Part shown: positions 1-5,576 of the stretch, one piece after another
Position numbering within the stretch: position 1 is the stretch's first letter
Layout: every line of letters starts with the position of its first letter
DNA from: Desulfobacteraceae bacterium
GTDB taxonomy: Bacteria; Desulfobacterota; DSM-4660; Desulfatiglandales; Desulfatiglandaceae
Reading direction: 5' to 3'
Assembly: GCA_013203065.1 (NCBI GenBank)
Contig: JABMQV010000810.1
Span: 1-5,576, forward strand
Length of the DNA stretch: 5,576 bases
The notes under the pieces: generated by a model
The model's database searches: none
What the model was told of the DNA's origin: nothing
What the model saw: the letters and a program-made list of their open reading frames with translations, nothing else
Made by a program: the position numbers and the translations under genes

Positions 1-417
1 ATCGACCAATCCACCCTTCTCTTCCACTGTCTCTACGACAGCCTGATAAATCGGAACCGTTCCTACGGGAATAGTCGATTCCTCTAAGATGTTTTTCCTG
101 CAGACATCTATTTGTCTGCCAGTTGATAGGTCCATGATGGCATCTGCACCGGCCTCCAGGGAAACCCTTAGCTTTGCCACCTCATCTTCAAGGACAGACT
201 TGTCAGAGGAAGTCCCAATATTGGCATTTACCTTTACGAAAAGGCCCTCCCCAATACCGCACGGCACCAACCGGTTGTGTCTCGGATTGGCCGGAATCAC
301 CACCCTCCCCTCTGCCACCTGGTCCCTGAGCCATTCAACGTTCACATGTTCTTTGAGGGCGACTGCTTCCATCTCCGGTGTGGTAGCACCTGATCTTGCC
401 TGTTTTAATTGAGTCAT
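1..417 (-). CDS. thiC: Phosphomethylpyrimidine synthase ThiC, N-terminal part (cut by left edge)
   Basis: ThiC is the radical-SAM enzyme that rearranges aminoimidazole ribotide (AIR) into HMP phosphate, the pyrimidine half of thiamine. The frame is open from the ATG at 417 to the window edge and gives 139 residues of a protein that is usually about 430 residues in its short form. The family signature is clear: PCGIGEGLFVKVNANIGTS at residues 52-70, then EAGADAIMDLSTG at 88-100, and CRKN and IPVGTVPIYQA further on. The long N-terminal domain of the enterobacterial and plant forms is missing, because the conserved core begins within about 50 residues of the start; this points to the short form. 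The C-terminal CX2CX4C iron-sulfur motif would lie outside the window, so intactness cannot be judged. An AGGAG sits 9 nt before the ATG. It is the last visible gene of the cluster, 119 nt after thiD-thiN. Confidence 0.97.
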   Translation of the reverse strand, partial: MTQLKQARSGATTPEMEAVALKEHVNVEWLRDQVAEGRVVIPANPRHNRLVPCGIGEGLFVKVNANIGTSSDKSVLEDEVAKLRVSLEAGADAIMDLSTGRQIDVCRKNILEESTIPVGTVPIYQAVVETVEEKGGLVD

Positions 418-536
418 CTATGAATTCTCCTATTCTTATGCGAGATTGATATCAAAAAAACGAACTTTGGATCTGACGGCTATTAAGCGATTAAAGGCAT
501 ATTTCGCGCCACTCTTCTCCACGGAGAGACAACTCC
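418..536 (-). other. 119-nt gap between thiD-thiN and thiC
   Basis: This is the largest gap between genes in the window. Just after the thiD-thiN stop the minus strand can form a small hairpin (TCTC-CGTG-GAGA, plus-strand 516-527), but no T-run follows it. A run of seven T (plus-strand A at 454-460) lies about 55 nt further on and has no stable stem directly before it. I find neither the CTGAGA element nor the other conserved loops of a TPP riboswitch, and no convincing sigma-70 promoter. Read-through from the upstream genes is therefore the simplest reading, possibly with some attenuation or RNA processing. Confidence 0.5.
427..431 (-). promoter_or_regulatory. Ribosome binding site of thiC
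   Basis: The minus strand reads AGGAG here, 9 nt before the ATG at 417. It supports that ATG as the thiC start. A TAG triplet immediately precedes the ATG in the same frame, so the protein cannot begin further upstream. Confidence 0.8.
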
Positions 537-1877
537 TTACGTTTCACACGCTTTCCAAATCCTGAGGGCCTTTTCCGCCACTTCCATGGGATTTCTCCCC
601 AGAATTCGTATCATGGGTTCTTTGCCTTTCTCTCCCTCGTCATAGACCACATCCGGGACGTGGCCAACACCCTGGAGGGCTCGCTGGGTGCCCCACTCCA
701 AGGTGGAGCCTTCCCGTGCCTTCACTACTTCCGGTTCCTCGCCCCGGTCAAAAGATGCGACCTGCAGCCCCAAGCCCTGGCAGACCGCCACAATTCTTTT
801 GGAATAGCGAATATTCATGGCTGAGCGTATCTCGGGGTCGTACATCATGGCCGCAAGAACAACCTTGGCTATGTGTCGTGAAGCCCCAAAAGCGGGATCG
901 CGGCAAACCAAAAGCCTTTCTCCCACCTGAGAGATGCGTCCCGGTATGGCAGCTACATCCTCATGGTCAAAGGCCCCCGGCAAGGCGTAACCGAAGTTGG
1001 AGCGGACTTCCGGGATCAAATGTCCCACCGGCTCACAAGACAGCCTCTGCACCGCTTCTTGCAGGCCTCGAAGCACCCTCTCTCGCTCCGTAAATTGAAG
1101 CACGTGGGCATAATGGTTTGTGGGGCCGTGCCCGGAGCCCAGATTCAAACCCAAGGCAATGGCCCGGGTAATGAACTTCTTGGCCTCCTCTACCGCCTTC
1201 GGTGTAGTCAAACCCTGACTTAAAAGGGTAGCGAGAGCCGCTGAATATGTGCACCCTGTTCCGTGTGTGTTCCGGTTGCTCAAACGAGGGGCATCAAAGG
1301 TTTGAAAATTCTTCCCATCAAAGAGCACATCCACCGCATTGCCCTCCAGGTGTCCCCCTTTGACCAACACAAACCGGGACCCCATCTTATGAATCTTTCT
1401 GGCCGCATCCTTCATGGTATCAAGGTCCTCCACCGCAAATCCGCTCAATTCGGATGCCTCGGGGAGATTGGGGGTTACCAAATGGGCGAGCGGCAAGAGG
1501 GAGTCCCTAACTGCAATCCGTGCATCTTCGGAAAGCAGGACATCTCCGCTTTTCGCCACCATAACCGGATCCACCACTAACAGCTTTACCCGGTACTTTC
1601 TCAATTGCTCCGCAACCGCCAGAACGGTCTCCGGTGTAGTAAGCATCCCTGTCTTTGCCGCATCCGCACCAAGGTCCGAAAGAACCGACCCCATCTGCAA
1701 TTTGATGAAATCAACAGGTACAGGGTAAACACCCTGCACACCTACCGTGTTCTGCGCCGTAATGGCGGTTAGCGCGCTCATACCGTAGCCGCCAAGCACA
1801 GTGATGGTTTTCAAGTCTGCCTGTATTCCCGCGCCGCCTCCGGAATCGGAGCCGGCTATGGTCAATATTCGTTTCAT
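537..1877 (-). CDS. thiDN: Bifunctional HMP/HMP-P kinase and thiamine-phosphate synthase (ThiD-ThiN fusion)
   Basis: A 446-residue cytoplasmic fusion enzyme. Residues 1 to about 262 are a ThiD kinase of the ribokinase fold: GSDSGGGAGIQADLKT at 9-24, KTGML at 75-79, DPVMVAKSG at 103-111, TPNLPEA at 135-141, VKGGH at 172-176 and the anion-hole motif GTGC at 206-209 with the catalytic Cys209. This half phosphorylates HMP and then HMP-P to HMP-PP. Residues about 265-446 are a ThiN domain: LIPEVRSNFGYALPGA at 287-302, DVAAIPGRI at 307-315, FGASRH at 330-335, MNIRYS at 354-359, EGSTLEWG at 389-396 and GKEPMIRILGR at 418-428. In this fusion ThiN is known to act as a thiamine-phosphate synthase replacing ThiE. 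Both halves appear intact, with no frameshift and a length usual for ThiDN. The start is an ATG with GGAGG 6 nt upstream. The gene follows the P-loop NTPase gene after 56 nt and precedes thiC. Confidence 0.96.
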   Translation of the reverse strand: MKRILTIAGSDSGGGAGIQADLKTITVLGGYGMSALTAITAQNTVGVQGVYPVPVDFIKLQMGSVLSDLGADAAKTGMLTTPETVLAVAEQLRKYRVKLLVVDPVMVAKSGDVLLSEDARIAVRDSLLPLAHLVTPNLPEASELSGFAVEDLDTMKDAARKIHKMGSRFVLVKGGHLEGNAVDVLFDGKNFQTFDAPRLSNRNTHGTGCTYSAALATLLSQGLTTPKAVEEAKKFITRAIALGLNLGSGHGPTNHYAHVLQFTERERVLRGLQEAVQRLSCEPVGHLIPEVRSNFGYALPGAFDHEDVAAIPGRISQVGERLLVCRDPAFGASRHIAKVVLAAMMYDPEIRSAMNIRYSKRIVAVCQGLGLQVASFDRGEEPEVVKAREGSTLEWGTQRALQGVGHVPDVVYDEGEKGKEPMIRILGRNPMEVAEKALRIWKACET

Positions 1878-1883
1878 CGTCTA

Positions 1884-1888
1884 CCTCC
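1884..1888 (-). promoter_or_regulatory. Ribosome binding site of thiD-thiN
   Basis: The minus strand reads GGAGG 6 nt before the ATG at 1877. It is the strongest Shine-Dalgarno sequence in the window and fixes the start, which also matches the usual ThiD N-terminus (MKRILTIAGSDS). The rest of the 56-nt gap (1878-1933) shows no hairpin or promoter that I can support. Confidence 0.85.
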
Positions 1889-1933
1889 GGTTTTCTGACA
1901 ACATCCTATCGAAAGGACGCAAAAATGTAAGCA

Positions 1934-2545
1934 CTATCCCTGTAAGGTTCTTTTTGATTGATTTTTCAGACGGATCAGCCGATCACAACGGTTGATCAAG
2001 TGGTTCATTCCCTCTCTCTCGCGGTCTGAGATGGGACCGGAACCCAATGACGACCCATAATATCCGTTTACCACCGCCGTCGGCAACGATCTGATCCACC
2101 CCAGAAACTTCTCGGCACTCCCCGCATGCAAGTAGAGAGAACAATCGTTTACGAACAGGCCTTCCGCGCCCTCACTCAACGCTGATTCGAAAAGAGACTC
2201 GATCCGCCGCGCGTTTTCAGCAGCCAGTTTCCGGGCCTCTCTTTCATTCCTTGCATTGAGCCTGGGGGCATGGATTCTGCAATGGTAAAGGCGTACACCG
2301 GGCGATTCAAAAACCTTCAGCATGCCGCCAATGCCTTGGGTTGTTCCTTTTGAATTCGACGCAACGATTGTAGGGGCAAGATCCACCACGACCGCTCTCA
2401 CGCCCTCTTGGAGGCAATAGAGATCAAGCATCTTCTGCGTAAGTGTCGTCTTGCCCGTATTGATGTCCCCGATGATTAATGTGAACCGCCCGAGAAGCTT
2501 GTCCACGGAAACCGGGCCATGGGCGTCTGTTTTCTGTTTTTCCAT
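1934..2545 (-). CDS. Small P-loop NTPase of unknown function in the thiamine operon
   Basis: I do not recognise a named family for this 203-residue, probably soluble protein. A Walker A motif, GDINTGKTT, lies at residues 26-34 after a beta strand (FTLII). The next strand, AVVVDLAP (51-58), ends in an Asp as in Clp1/polynucleotide-kinase-like and SIMIBI-type P-loop proteins. Then come a Gly-rich stretch (GTTQGIGGML, 67-76), APRLNAR (93-99), a basic/acidic helix with ENARRIESLF (110-119), a strand GLFVNDCSLYL (129-139) that could hold Walker B-like acidic residues, VVNGYYGSSLG (158-168) and a final CDRLIRL (187-193). No NKxD is seen, so GTP specificity is not supported. The start is uncertain. 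The ATG at 2545 is chosen as the only ATG before the P-loop, but its SD is weak; a GTG at 2569 would overlap the EcfT stop as GTGA. Its position between EcfT and ThiD-ThiN suggests a role tied to uptake or use of thiamine precursors, which is inference only. Confidence 0.8.
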   Translation of the reverse strand: MEKQKTDAHGPVSVDKLLGRFTLIIGDINTGKTTLTQKMLDLYCLQEGVRAVVVDLAPTIVASNSKGTTQGIGGMLKVFESPGVRLYHCRIHAPRLNARNEREARKLAAENARRIESLFESALSEGAEGLFVNDCSLYLHAGSAEKFLGWIRSLPTAVVNGYYGSSLGSGPISDREREGMNHLINRCDRLIRLKNQSKRTLQG

Positions 2546-2565
2546 CAATTTTATCTGAACACCTT

Positions 2566-3231
2566 TCACTCCCACAGGATGAAGGCTACGAGTAGACCCA
2601 AAGCAACACTCATAATGAGGTATTCGCCAAAAGATATGTTATACTCTTTCCGGAACGTTCGTCCTGTTCTCGCAAACCCCCTCGACTCCATGGCCATGGC
2701 AAGTTGCTCTGCTAGGACAAAGGCCTGTATCAGCAGGGGTATAAGAAGGGCGATGAAGTTGGGCACATTCCTGAGTCTCGGCCGCATGTCAATGCCTCTG
2801 GAGCGCTGTGCATCAATGATGCGGCGAATCATTCCACCTATCAAGGGAACGTAACGCAGGGAGGTGGTAAGGATGAAAGAAAACTCATAGGGAACACCCA
2901 TTTTTCTGAAACTGTCTCCCAGTTCTTCCGGGCCTATAGTCTGAAAGAACACAAAAGACAAAGTGAGTAGATTGAGCAACCGCAAGGAGAGCATGAATGC
3001 GGTGTCCACAGTAAAAGAGATGACTGCAATGATGAACACCAGAACCACTAGGGGCAGGATCAACTTGAATGCACGAATCCATGGCTTCACCATATTGAGG
3101 GCCAAAAGACCCCCACACAGCAGGCCCAACTCCACGCCAAGAGGAACCGTCTTCTGCGTCGTCAAAATCGCGGCAATACCCATAGCTCCCAGGGCAAGTT
3201 TTGTCCTGGGGTCGAATCTCCTAACAGGCAC
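2566..3231 (-). CDS. ecfT: ECF transporter transmembrane component EcfT
   Basis: EcfT is the membrane scaffold of energy-coupling-factor importers and couples ATP hydrolysis by the A subunits to movement of the S component (here presumably ThiW). The 221-residue protein starts with the typical FDPRTKLALG (6-15). It has hydrophobic segments at about 12-25, 30-46, 56-74 and 80-97, and a C-terminal one at about 200-219. The two cytoplasmic coupling motifs are present: AQRSRG at 141-146 and AMESRGF at 180-186, each with the Arg-Gly that docks into the ATPase groove. The GTG at 3231 is chosen because AGGGGGG lies 9 nt upstream and the protein then begins just before the conserved DPRTK. An ATG at 3264 would add 11 non-family residues and overlap the ATPase gene by 44 nt. 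With the GTG the overlap is 11 nt. In the A-T order this closes the transporter part of the operon. Confidence 0.93.
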   Translation of the reverse strand: MPVRRFDPRTKLALGAMGIAAILTTQKTVPLGVELGLLCGGLLALNMVKPWIRAFKLILPLVVLVFIIAVISFTVDTAFMLSLRLLNLLTLSFVFFQTIGPEELGDSFRKMGVPYEFSFILTTSLRYVPLIGGMIRRIIDAQRSRGIDMRPRLRNVPNFIALLIPLLIQAFVLAEQLAMAMESRGFARTGRTFRKEYNISFGEYLIMSVALGLLVAFILWE

Positions 3232-4726
3232 GATCCAGTACCCCCCTGCTGAGCATCCGATCATCAGCCCCCAGCGCTCCCATCCGAATTAAGGCCGTGT
3301 CCCTCGCCAGTTCCTCCGGAGGACCCATGCCCACCACCCGCCCTCCATATAACACTAACCACCGCTCGGCCGTCGCAAGGGCAAACTCAAGATCGTGCGT
3401 AACAATGACAACAGTGAACCCTTTTTCTCTCAGGGAAAGAAGGAGCCCGGCCAGGACCTCAAGAAAACGGCCGTCCTGCCCGACAGTGGGCTCATCCAGA
3501 ACAAGTAACTGCGGCCTCATGACTAAGATGGAGGCAACGGCGACCCGCTTCTTCTGCCCTTCGCTCAGTCGGTACGGAGACTGCCTGAGAAGATCATGCA
3601 GATCGAATAAGACACACAATTCCTCGAACCACTCCTCAGAGTCCCGTCCCGACAGGCTTCGCCCGATCATGAGTTCCTCTTCAACGGTGTTCTTGAAAAA
3701 CTGATCGTTAGGATTCTGAAAGGTTATGCCGATCTGGACTGCCATCTCTTGTGGTGTCGTATTTCGAACCCCTTTGCCCATGAACAACAGATTACCCGCA
3801 CGAGGATTCAGGAGGCCGTTGAAGTGTTTAATCAACGTGGTCTTCCCCGAACCGTTTCGTCCCACAATGGCAAGAATTTCCCCGTCCTTCACATGAACGG
3901 AGACATTCTGAAGGATCGGCCTGCCATCGATTTCATAGCTGATTTCTTTTGCCTGGAGCAGAGGGTTTTGTTCTCTCAGTGCGCTCTCTTGTTTGAGCGG
4001 ATACTGCGGCACCAGGTGTTGTTCGATCAGCGTCGGACGCGAGGCCCCGGGCGCCCCGTCAAAAACGAGCTTTCCGCGGTCCAGCACCACGCAGCGCGTA
4101 GCATCTTCGAGCACGGCGCCCACGCGCTGCTCAATGACCACCACGGTGGTTCCCTCCTGGTGAAGACGGCGAAGGACCTTCCTTACCCTCGCTGCACCTT
4201 CCCAATCCAGGTGCGCCAGAGGCTCGTCCAGGACCATGACGGGAGGTTTCAGACAGAGAACCGACGCAATAGTGACCAGCCGTTTCTCTCCGCCGGACAG
4301 GGCCGTGGGAGGCCGGTCAAGCAGATGCCCGATGTCAAGGATCTTCGCGGTCCGATCGATTTCTATTTCTATCTCTCTGGCCGACCGCCCCATGCTTTCA
4401 AGACCAAAAGCAATCTCCTTTTCCACGCTGCTGTTGAAAAGCTGGGCGTCTGCGTTCTGGAATACCAGACCCACCTCTGCAAGGAGATCAGCCATGGTGG
4501 AATCCCTGGTGTCGTGACCTGATACGGAGACAGCGCCTTGAAGCACCCCATCAAAGAAATGGGGGATAAGGCCGTTGAGTAGATACCCGAGAGTGGATTT
4601 TCCCGAACCGCTCCCGCCGCAAAGCAGTACGAACTCTCCTTCACGAATAGACAAATCAATTCCGTGAAGCACCCATGCCTCGGACGTCTCTTCGTAGCGG
4701 TAGTAGATGTTGGAGAGGTTGATCAC
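3221..4726 (-). CDS. ECF transporter ATPase with two fused ATP-binding domains (EcfA-EcfA')
   Basis: A 501-residue protein made of two ABC nucleotide-binding domains in tandem, as in fused CbiO/YkoD-type ECF ATPases. NBD1 (about 1-235) has Walker A GGSGSGKST (37-45), Q-loop Gln90 in FQNADAQLF, signature LSGGE (143-147), Walker B VMVLDEP (163-169) and D-loop LAHLD (170-174). Its switch position reads VVVIEQR (195-201), with Gln200 where EHR would be expected. NBD2 (about 256-501) has Walker A GRNGSGKTT (289-297), Q-loop Gln337, signature LSEGQ (387-391), Walker B LLVLDEP (407-413) and switch His444 in VTHD. Both catalytic Glu (168, 412) are present. It would sit on the cytoplasmic face and power uptake with EcfT and ThiW. 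The start is the GTG at 4726, which overlaps the thiW stop as GTGA. Its SD is weak, so translation is probably coupled to thiW. The frame is open further upstream through thiW, but that part is not family-like. Confidence 0.94.
   Translation of the reverse strand: MINLSNIYYRYEETSEAWVLHGIDLSIREGEFVLLCGGSGSGKSTLGYLLNGLIPHFFDGVLQGAVSVSGHDTRDSTMADLLAEVGLVFQNADAQLFNSSVEKEIAFGLESMGRSAREIEIEIDRTAKILDIGHLLDRPPTALSGGEKRLVTIASVLCLKPPVMVLDEPLAHLDWEGAARVRKVLRRLHQEGTTVVVIEQRVGAVLEDATRCVVLDRGKLVFDGAPGASRPTLIEQHLVPQYPLKQESALREQNPLLQAKEISYEIDGRPILQNVSVHVKDGEILAIVGRNGSGKTTLIKHFNGLLNPRAGNLLFMGKGVRNTTPQEMAVQIGITFQNPNDQFFKNTVEEELMIGRSLSGRDSEEWFEELCVLFDLHDLLRQSPYRLSEGQKKRVAVASILVMRPQLLVLDEPTVGQDGRFLEVLAGLLLSLREKGFTVVIVTHDLEFALATAERWLVLYGGRVVGMGPPEELARDTALIRMGALGADDRMLSRGVLDRAC
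3241..3247 (-). promoter_or_regulatory. Ribosome binding site that decides the EcfT start
   Basis: The minus strand reads AGGGGGG 9 nt before the GTG at 3231. It lies inside the last codons of the ATPase gene. It favours the GTG start over the ATG at 3264, whose nearest G-rich stretch is only about 3 nt away. Confidence 0.55.
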
Positions 4727-5205
4727 GGCTTCCAGATTCCAGCCTTGCGCAAGAGATGAAGGGCGATGATACCAAAAACGCTCCCCCCCAACGTACTGAT
4801 GCTGAATGCGATGATCAAGGTGGCAACTGCCATAGACTTCCCCATAAATACGGGGGCGACAATCCAGGCACTTGCCAGTGCGCCCAGAAGCCCTGTTCCT
4901 ACGACTTCTCCCGCACCGGCAGCATAGATGTTCCGGAATGCTCGATACGCTAACCCTGCCAAAAGTGCTCCGACCATTCCTCCGGGAAAGGCGAGAAGTG
5001 TTCCCAGACCCAAGACGTTTCGGATTATGCCCGAGACAGCAGCGATAACCACCGCGTATAGAGGTCCCAGCATAACCCCGGCCAAGACATTTACCATGTG
5101 CTGTGCCGGGAAACACTTGGCGATTCCCACGGGGATAAAGATCGGTGAAAGCGCAACGGCAACGGCTACCAGAATCACTGCGAGTGCAACCTTCTTAGTT
5201 TTCAT
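4723..5205 (-). CDS. thiW: ECF transporter S component ThiW (predicted thiazole uptake)
   Basis: ThiW is the substrate-binding membrane subunit of a vitamin-precursor ECF importer. From genome context the family is predicted to take up the thiazole moiety of thiamine. The 160-residue protein is nearly all hydrophobic, with segments at about 5-25, 36-61, 70-88, 98-120 and 125-152. The recognisable core is PVGIAKCFPAQHMVNVLAG at 25-43, SGIIRNVLGLGTLLAFPGGM at 58-77, and a C-terminal STLGGSVFGIIALHLLRKAG. Length and motifs match the family. An AGGAG lies 7 nt before the ATG. Its stop overlaps the start of the ATPase gene by 4 nt. Having its own A and T components directly downstream marks a dedicated (group I-like) ECF transporter. 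Thiazole specificity is inferred from the family and neighbours; a related pyrimidine or thiamine substrate cannot be excluded. Confidence 0.94.
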   Translation of the reverse strand: MKTKKVALAVILVAVAVALSPIFIPVGIAKCFPAQHMVNVLAGVMLGPLYAVVIAAVSGIIRNVLGLGTLLAFPGGMVGALLAGLAYRAFRNIYAAGAGEVVGTGLLGALASAWIVAPVFMGKSMAVATLIIAFSISTLGGSVFGIIALHLLRKAGIWKP

Positions 5206-5212
5206 GCACGTT

Positions 5213-5217
5213 CTCCT
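5213..5217 (-). promoter_or_regulatory. Ribosome binding site of thiW
   Basis: The minus strand reads AGGAG (within AAAGGAGAA) 7 nt before the ATG at 5205, so the thiW start is well supported. The 55-nt gap to the upstream permease gene (5206-5260) shows no terminator or riboswitch, which fits co-transcription. Confidence 0.8.
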
Positions 5218-5260
5218 TTCTTCTCTTCAAGCAGCTATTTGATGCAGGCCGCAGAGGTCC

Positions 5261-5576
5261 TCACTGTTTAGCCTTCTCGGGGTTTAGAACTTGGGCTGAC
5301 GAGTTGAAAAGGCGCATGAGAACCATGTAAATTAGCCCTGCAGCGACGAGGCTGGGAATTGACGAGCCCCAGGCGGTTTCGCTCTGTAGGAGGTGATAGA
5401 GTCCAAATCCTATCCCCCACGCTACAAAGGCCCACGGGTTGAATCCGCCCAGGTACCAATAGATTTCTTGTCGATTAAATCCGGTCTCGAAATATGCCTG
5501 TTTTCTGAGGAAAAAATAGGCTGCAAGAACGACCCCAAACAGAGGACAGAACACCGAACCGACAAAGAGAAGGAAG
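5261..5576 (-). CDS. cytX: NCS1-family permease, probably HMP transporter CytX, C-terminal part (cut by right edge)
   Basis: Only the last 104 residues are in the window. The frame is open to the right edge, so the true start lies outside, and an internal GTG at 5554 is not the start. The fragment opens with FLLFVGSVFCPLFGVVLAAYFFLRK, the characteristic late transmembrane segment and cytoplasmic RK end of NCS1 (CodB/CytX-type) carriers. It continues with a segment NRQEIYWYLGGFNPWAFVAWGIGFG and a last helix SLVAAGLIYMVLMRLF. CytX proteins are predicted hydroxymethylpyrimidine transporters found next to thiamine genes. The neighbouring thiW and thiD favour CytX over the cytosine permease CodB, but the sequence seen here does not itself separate the two. 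The motif usually reads ADYF in this family; here it is AAYF. Confidence 0.85.
   Translation of the reverse strand, partial: FLLFVGSVFCPLFGVVLAAYFFLRKQAYFETGFNRQEIYWYLGGFNPWAFVAWGIGFGLYHLLQSETAWGSSIPSLVAAGLIYMVLMRLFNSSAQVLNPEKAKQ

Noticed and set aside
89..412. Plus-strand open frame opposite thiC
   Set aside because: The minus strand encodes a highly conserved ThiC sequence here; the plus-strand product has low-complexity Ser/Thr/Pro content and no family features.
454..460. Run of seven T on the minus strand as a terminator for thiD-thiN
   Set aside because: No stable GC-rich stem precedes it directly; the only hairpin in the gap is about 55 nt upstream and has only 4-5 base pairs.
925..960. 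CTGAGAGATGCGTCCC on the plus strand, resembling part of a TPP riboswitch
   Set aside because: It lies inside the ThiN coding region, on the strand opposite to all genes, and lacks the other conserved riboswitch elements. It is the reverse complement of codons around the conserved IPGRISQVG.
3749..4522. Long plus-strand open frame (257 codons) opposite the ATPase gene
   Set aside because: It is the antisense shadow of strongly conserved ABC-domain codons; its product shows no recognisable motif.
4727..5116. Upstream extension of the ATPase reading frame by 130 codons through thiW
   Set aside because: The translated extension is rich in Arg, Gly, Ser and Cys and shows no domain, while the overlapping frame encodes a clear ThiW. 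The ABC domain begins naturally at the GTG at 4726.
1..5576. CRISPR arrays, tRNA or rRNA genes, insertion sequences
   Set aside because: No regularly spaced repeats, cloverleaf-like sequences, rRNA segments, transposase motifs or terminal inverted repeats were seen by eye; coding genes fill nearly the whole window.

Overview
The window is a stretch of a bacterial thiamine (vitamin B1) gene cluster. Every convincing gene lies on the minus strand, so the cluster is transcribed from right to left. In that order it holds: the C-terminal end of a CytX-like NCS1 permease (cut by the right edge), the ECF S component ThiW, a double-NBD ECF ATPase, an EcfT transmembrane protein, a small P-loop NTPase of unknown function, a ThiD-ThiN fusion enzyme, and the N-terminal third of ThiC (cut by the left edge).

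The genes form one coherent scheme. ThiC would make HMP-P de novo. CytX would import hydroxymethylpyrimidine (HMP). ThiW with the fused ATPase and EcfT would form an ATP-driven importer, predicted from the family to carry the thiazole moiety. The ThiD domain would phosphorylate HMP and HMP-P to HMP-PP. The ThiN domain would join HMP-PP to thiazole phosphate to give thiamine phosphate, taking the place of ThiE. No ThiE, ThiM, ThiG or ThiL is visible here.

The genes are tightly packed. There is a 4-nt GTGA overlap between thiW and the ATPase gene, and an overlap of 11 nt (or 44 nt with another start) between the ATPase and EcfT genes. Gaps of about 20 to 56 nt separate most of the others. The one larger gap is 119 nt before thiC, and I see neither a terminator nor a TPP riboswitch in it. 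Any TPP riboswitch for the operon would be expected to the right of the window.

The organism looks like an anaerobic bacterium of moderate GC content. A ThiD-ThiN fusion, an apparently short-form ThiC, ThiW and CytX together fit Desulfobacterota (former Deltaproteobacteria) or a similar anaerobe, but this is a low-confidence inference from gene content. The most interesting points are the uncharacterised P-loop NTPase placed between transporter and biosynthetic genes, the dedicated (group I-like) ThiW transporter, and the ATPase whose residue changes fall together on one predicted ATP site.
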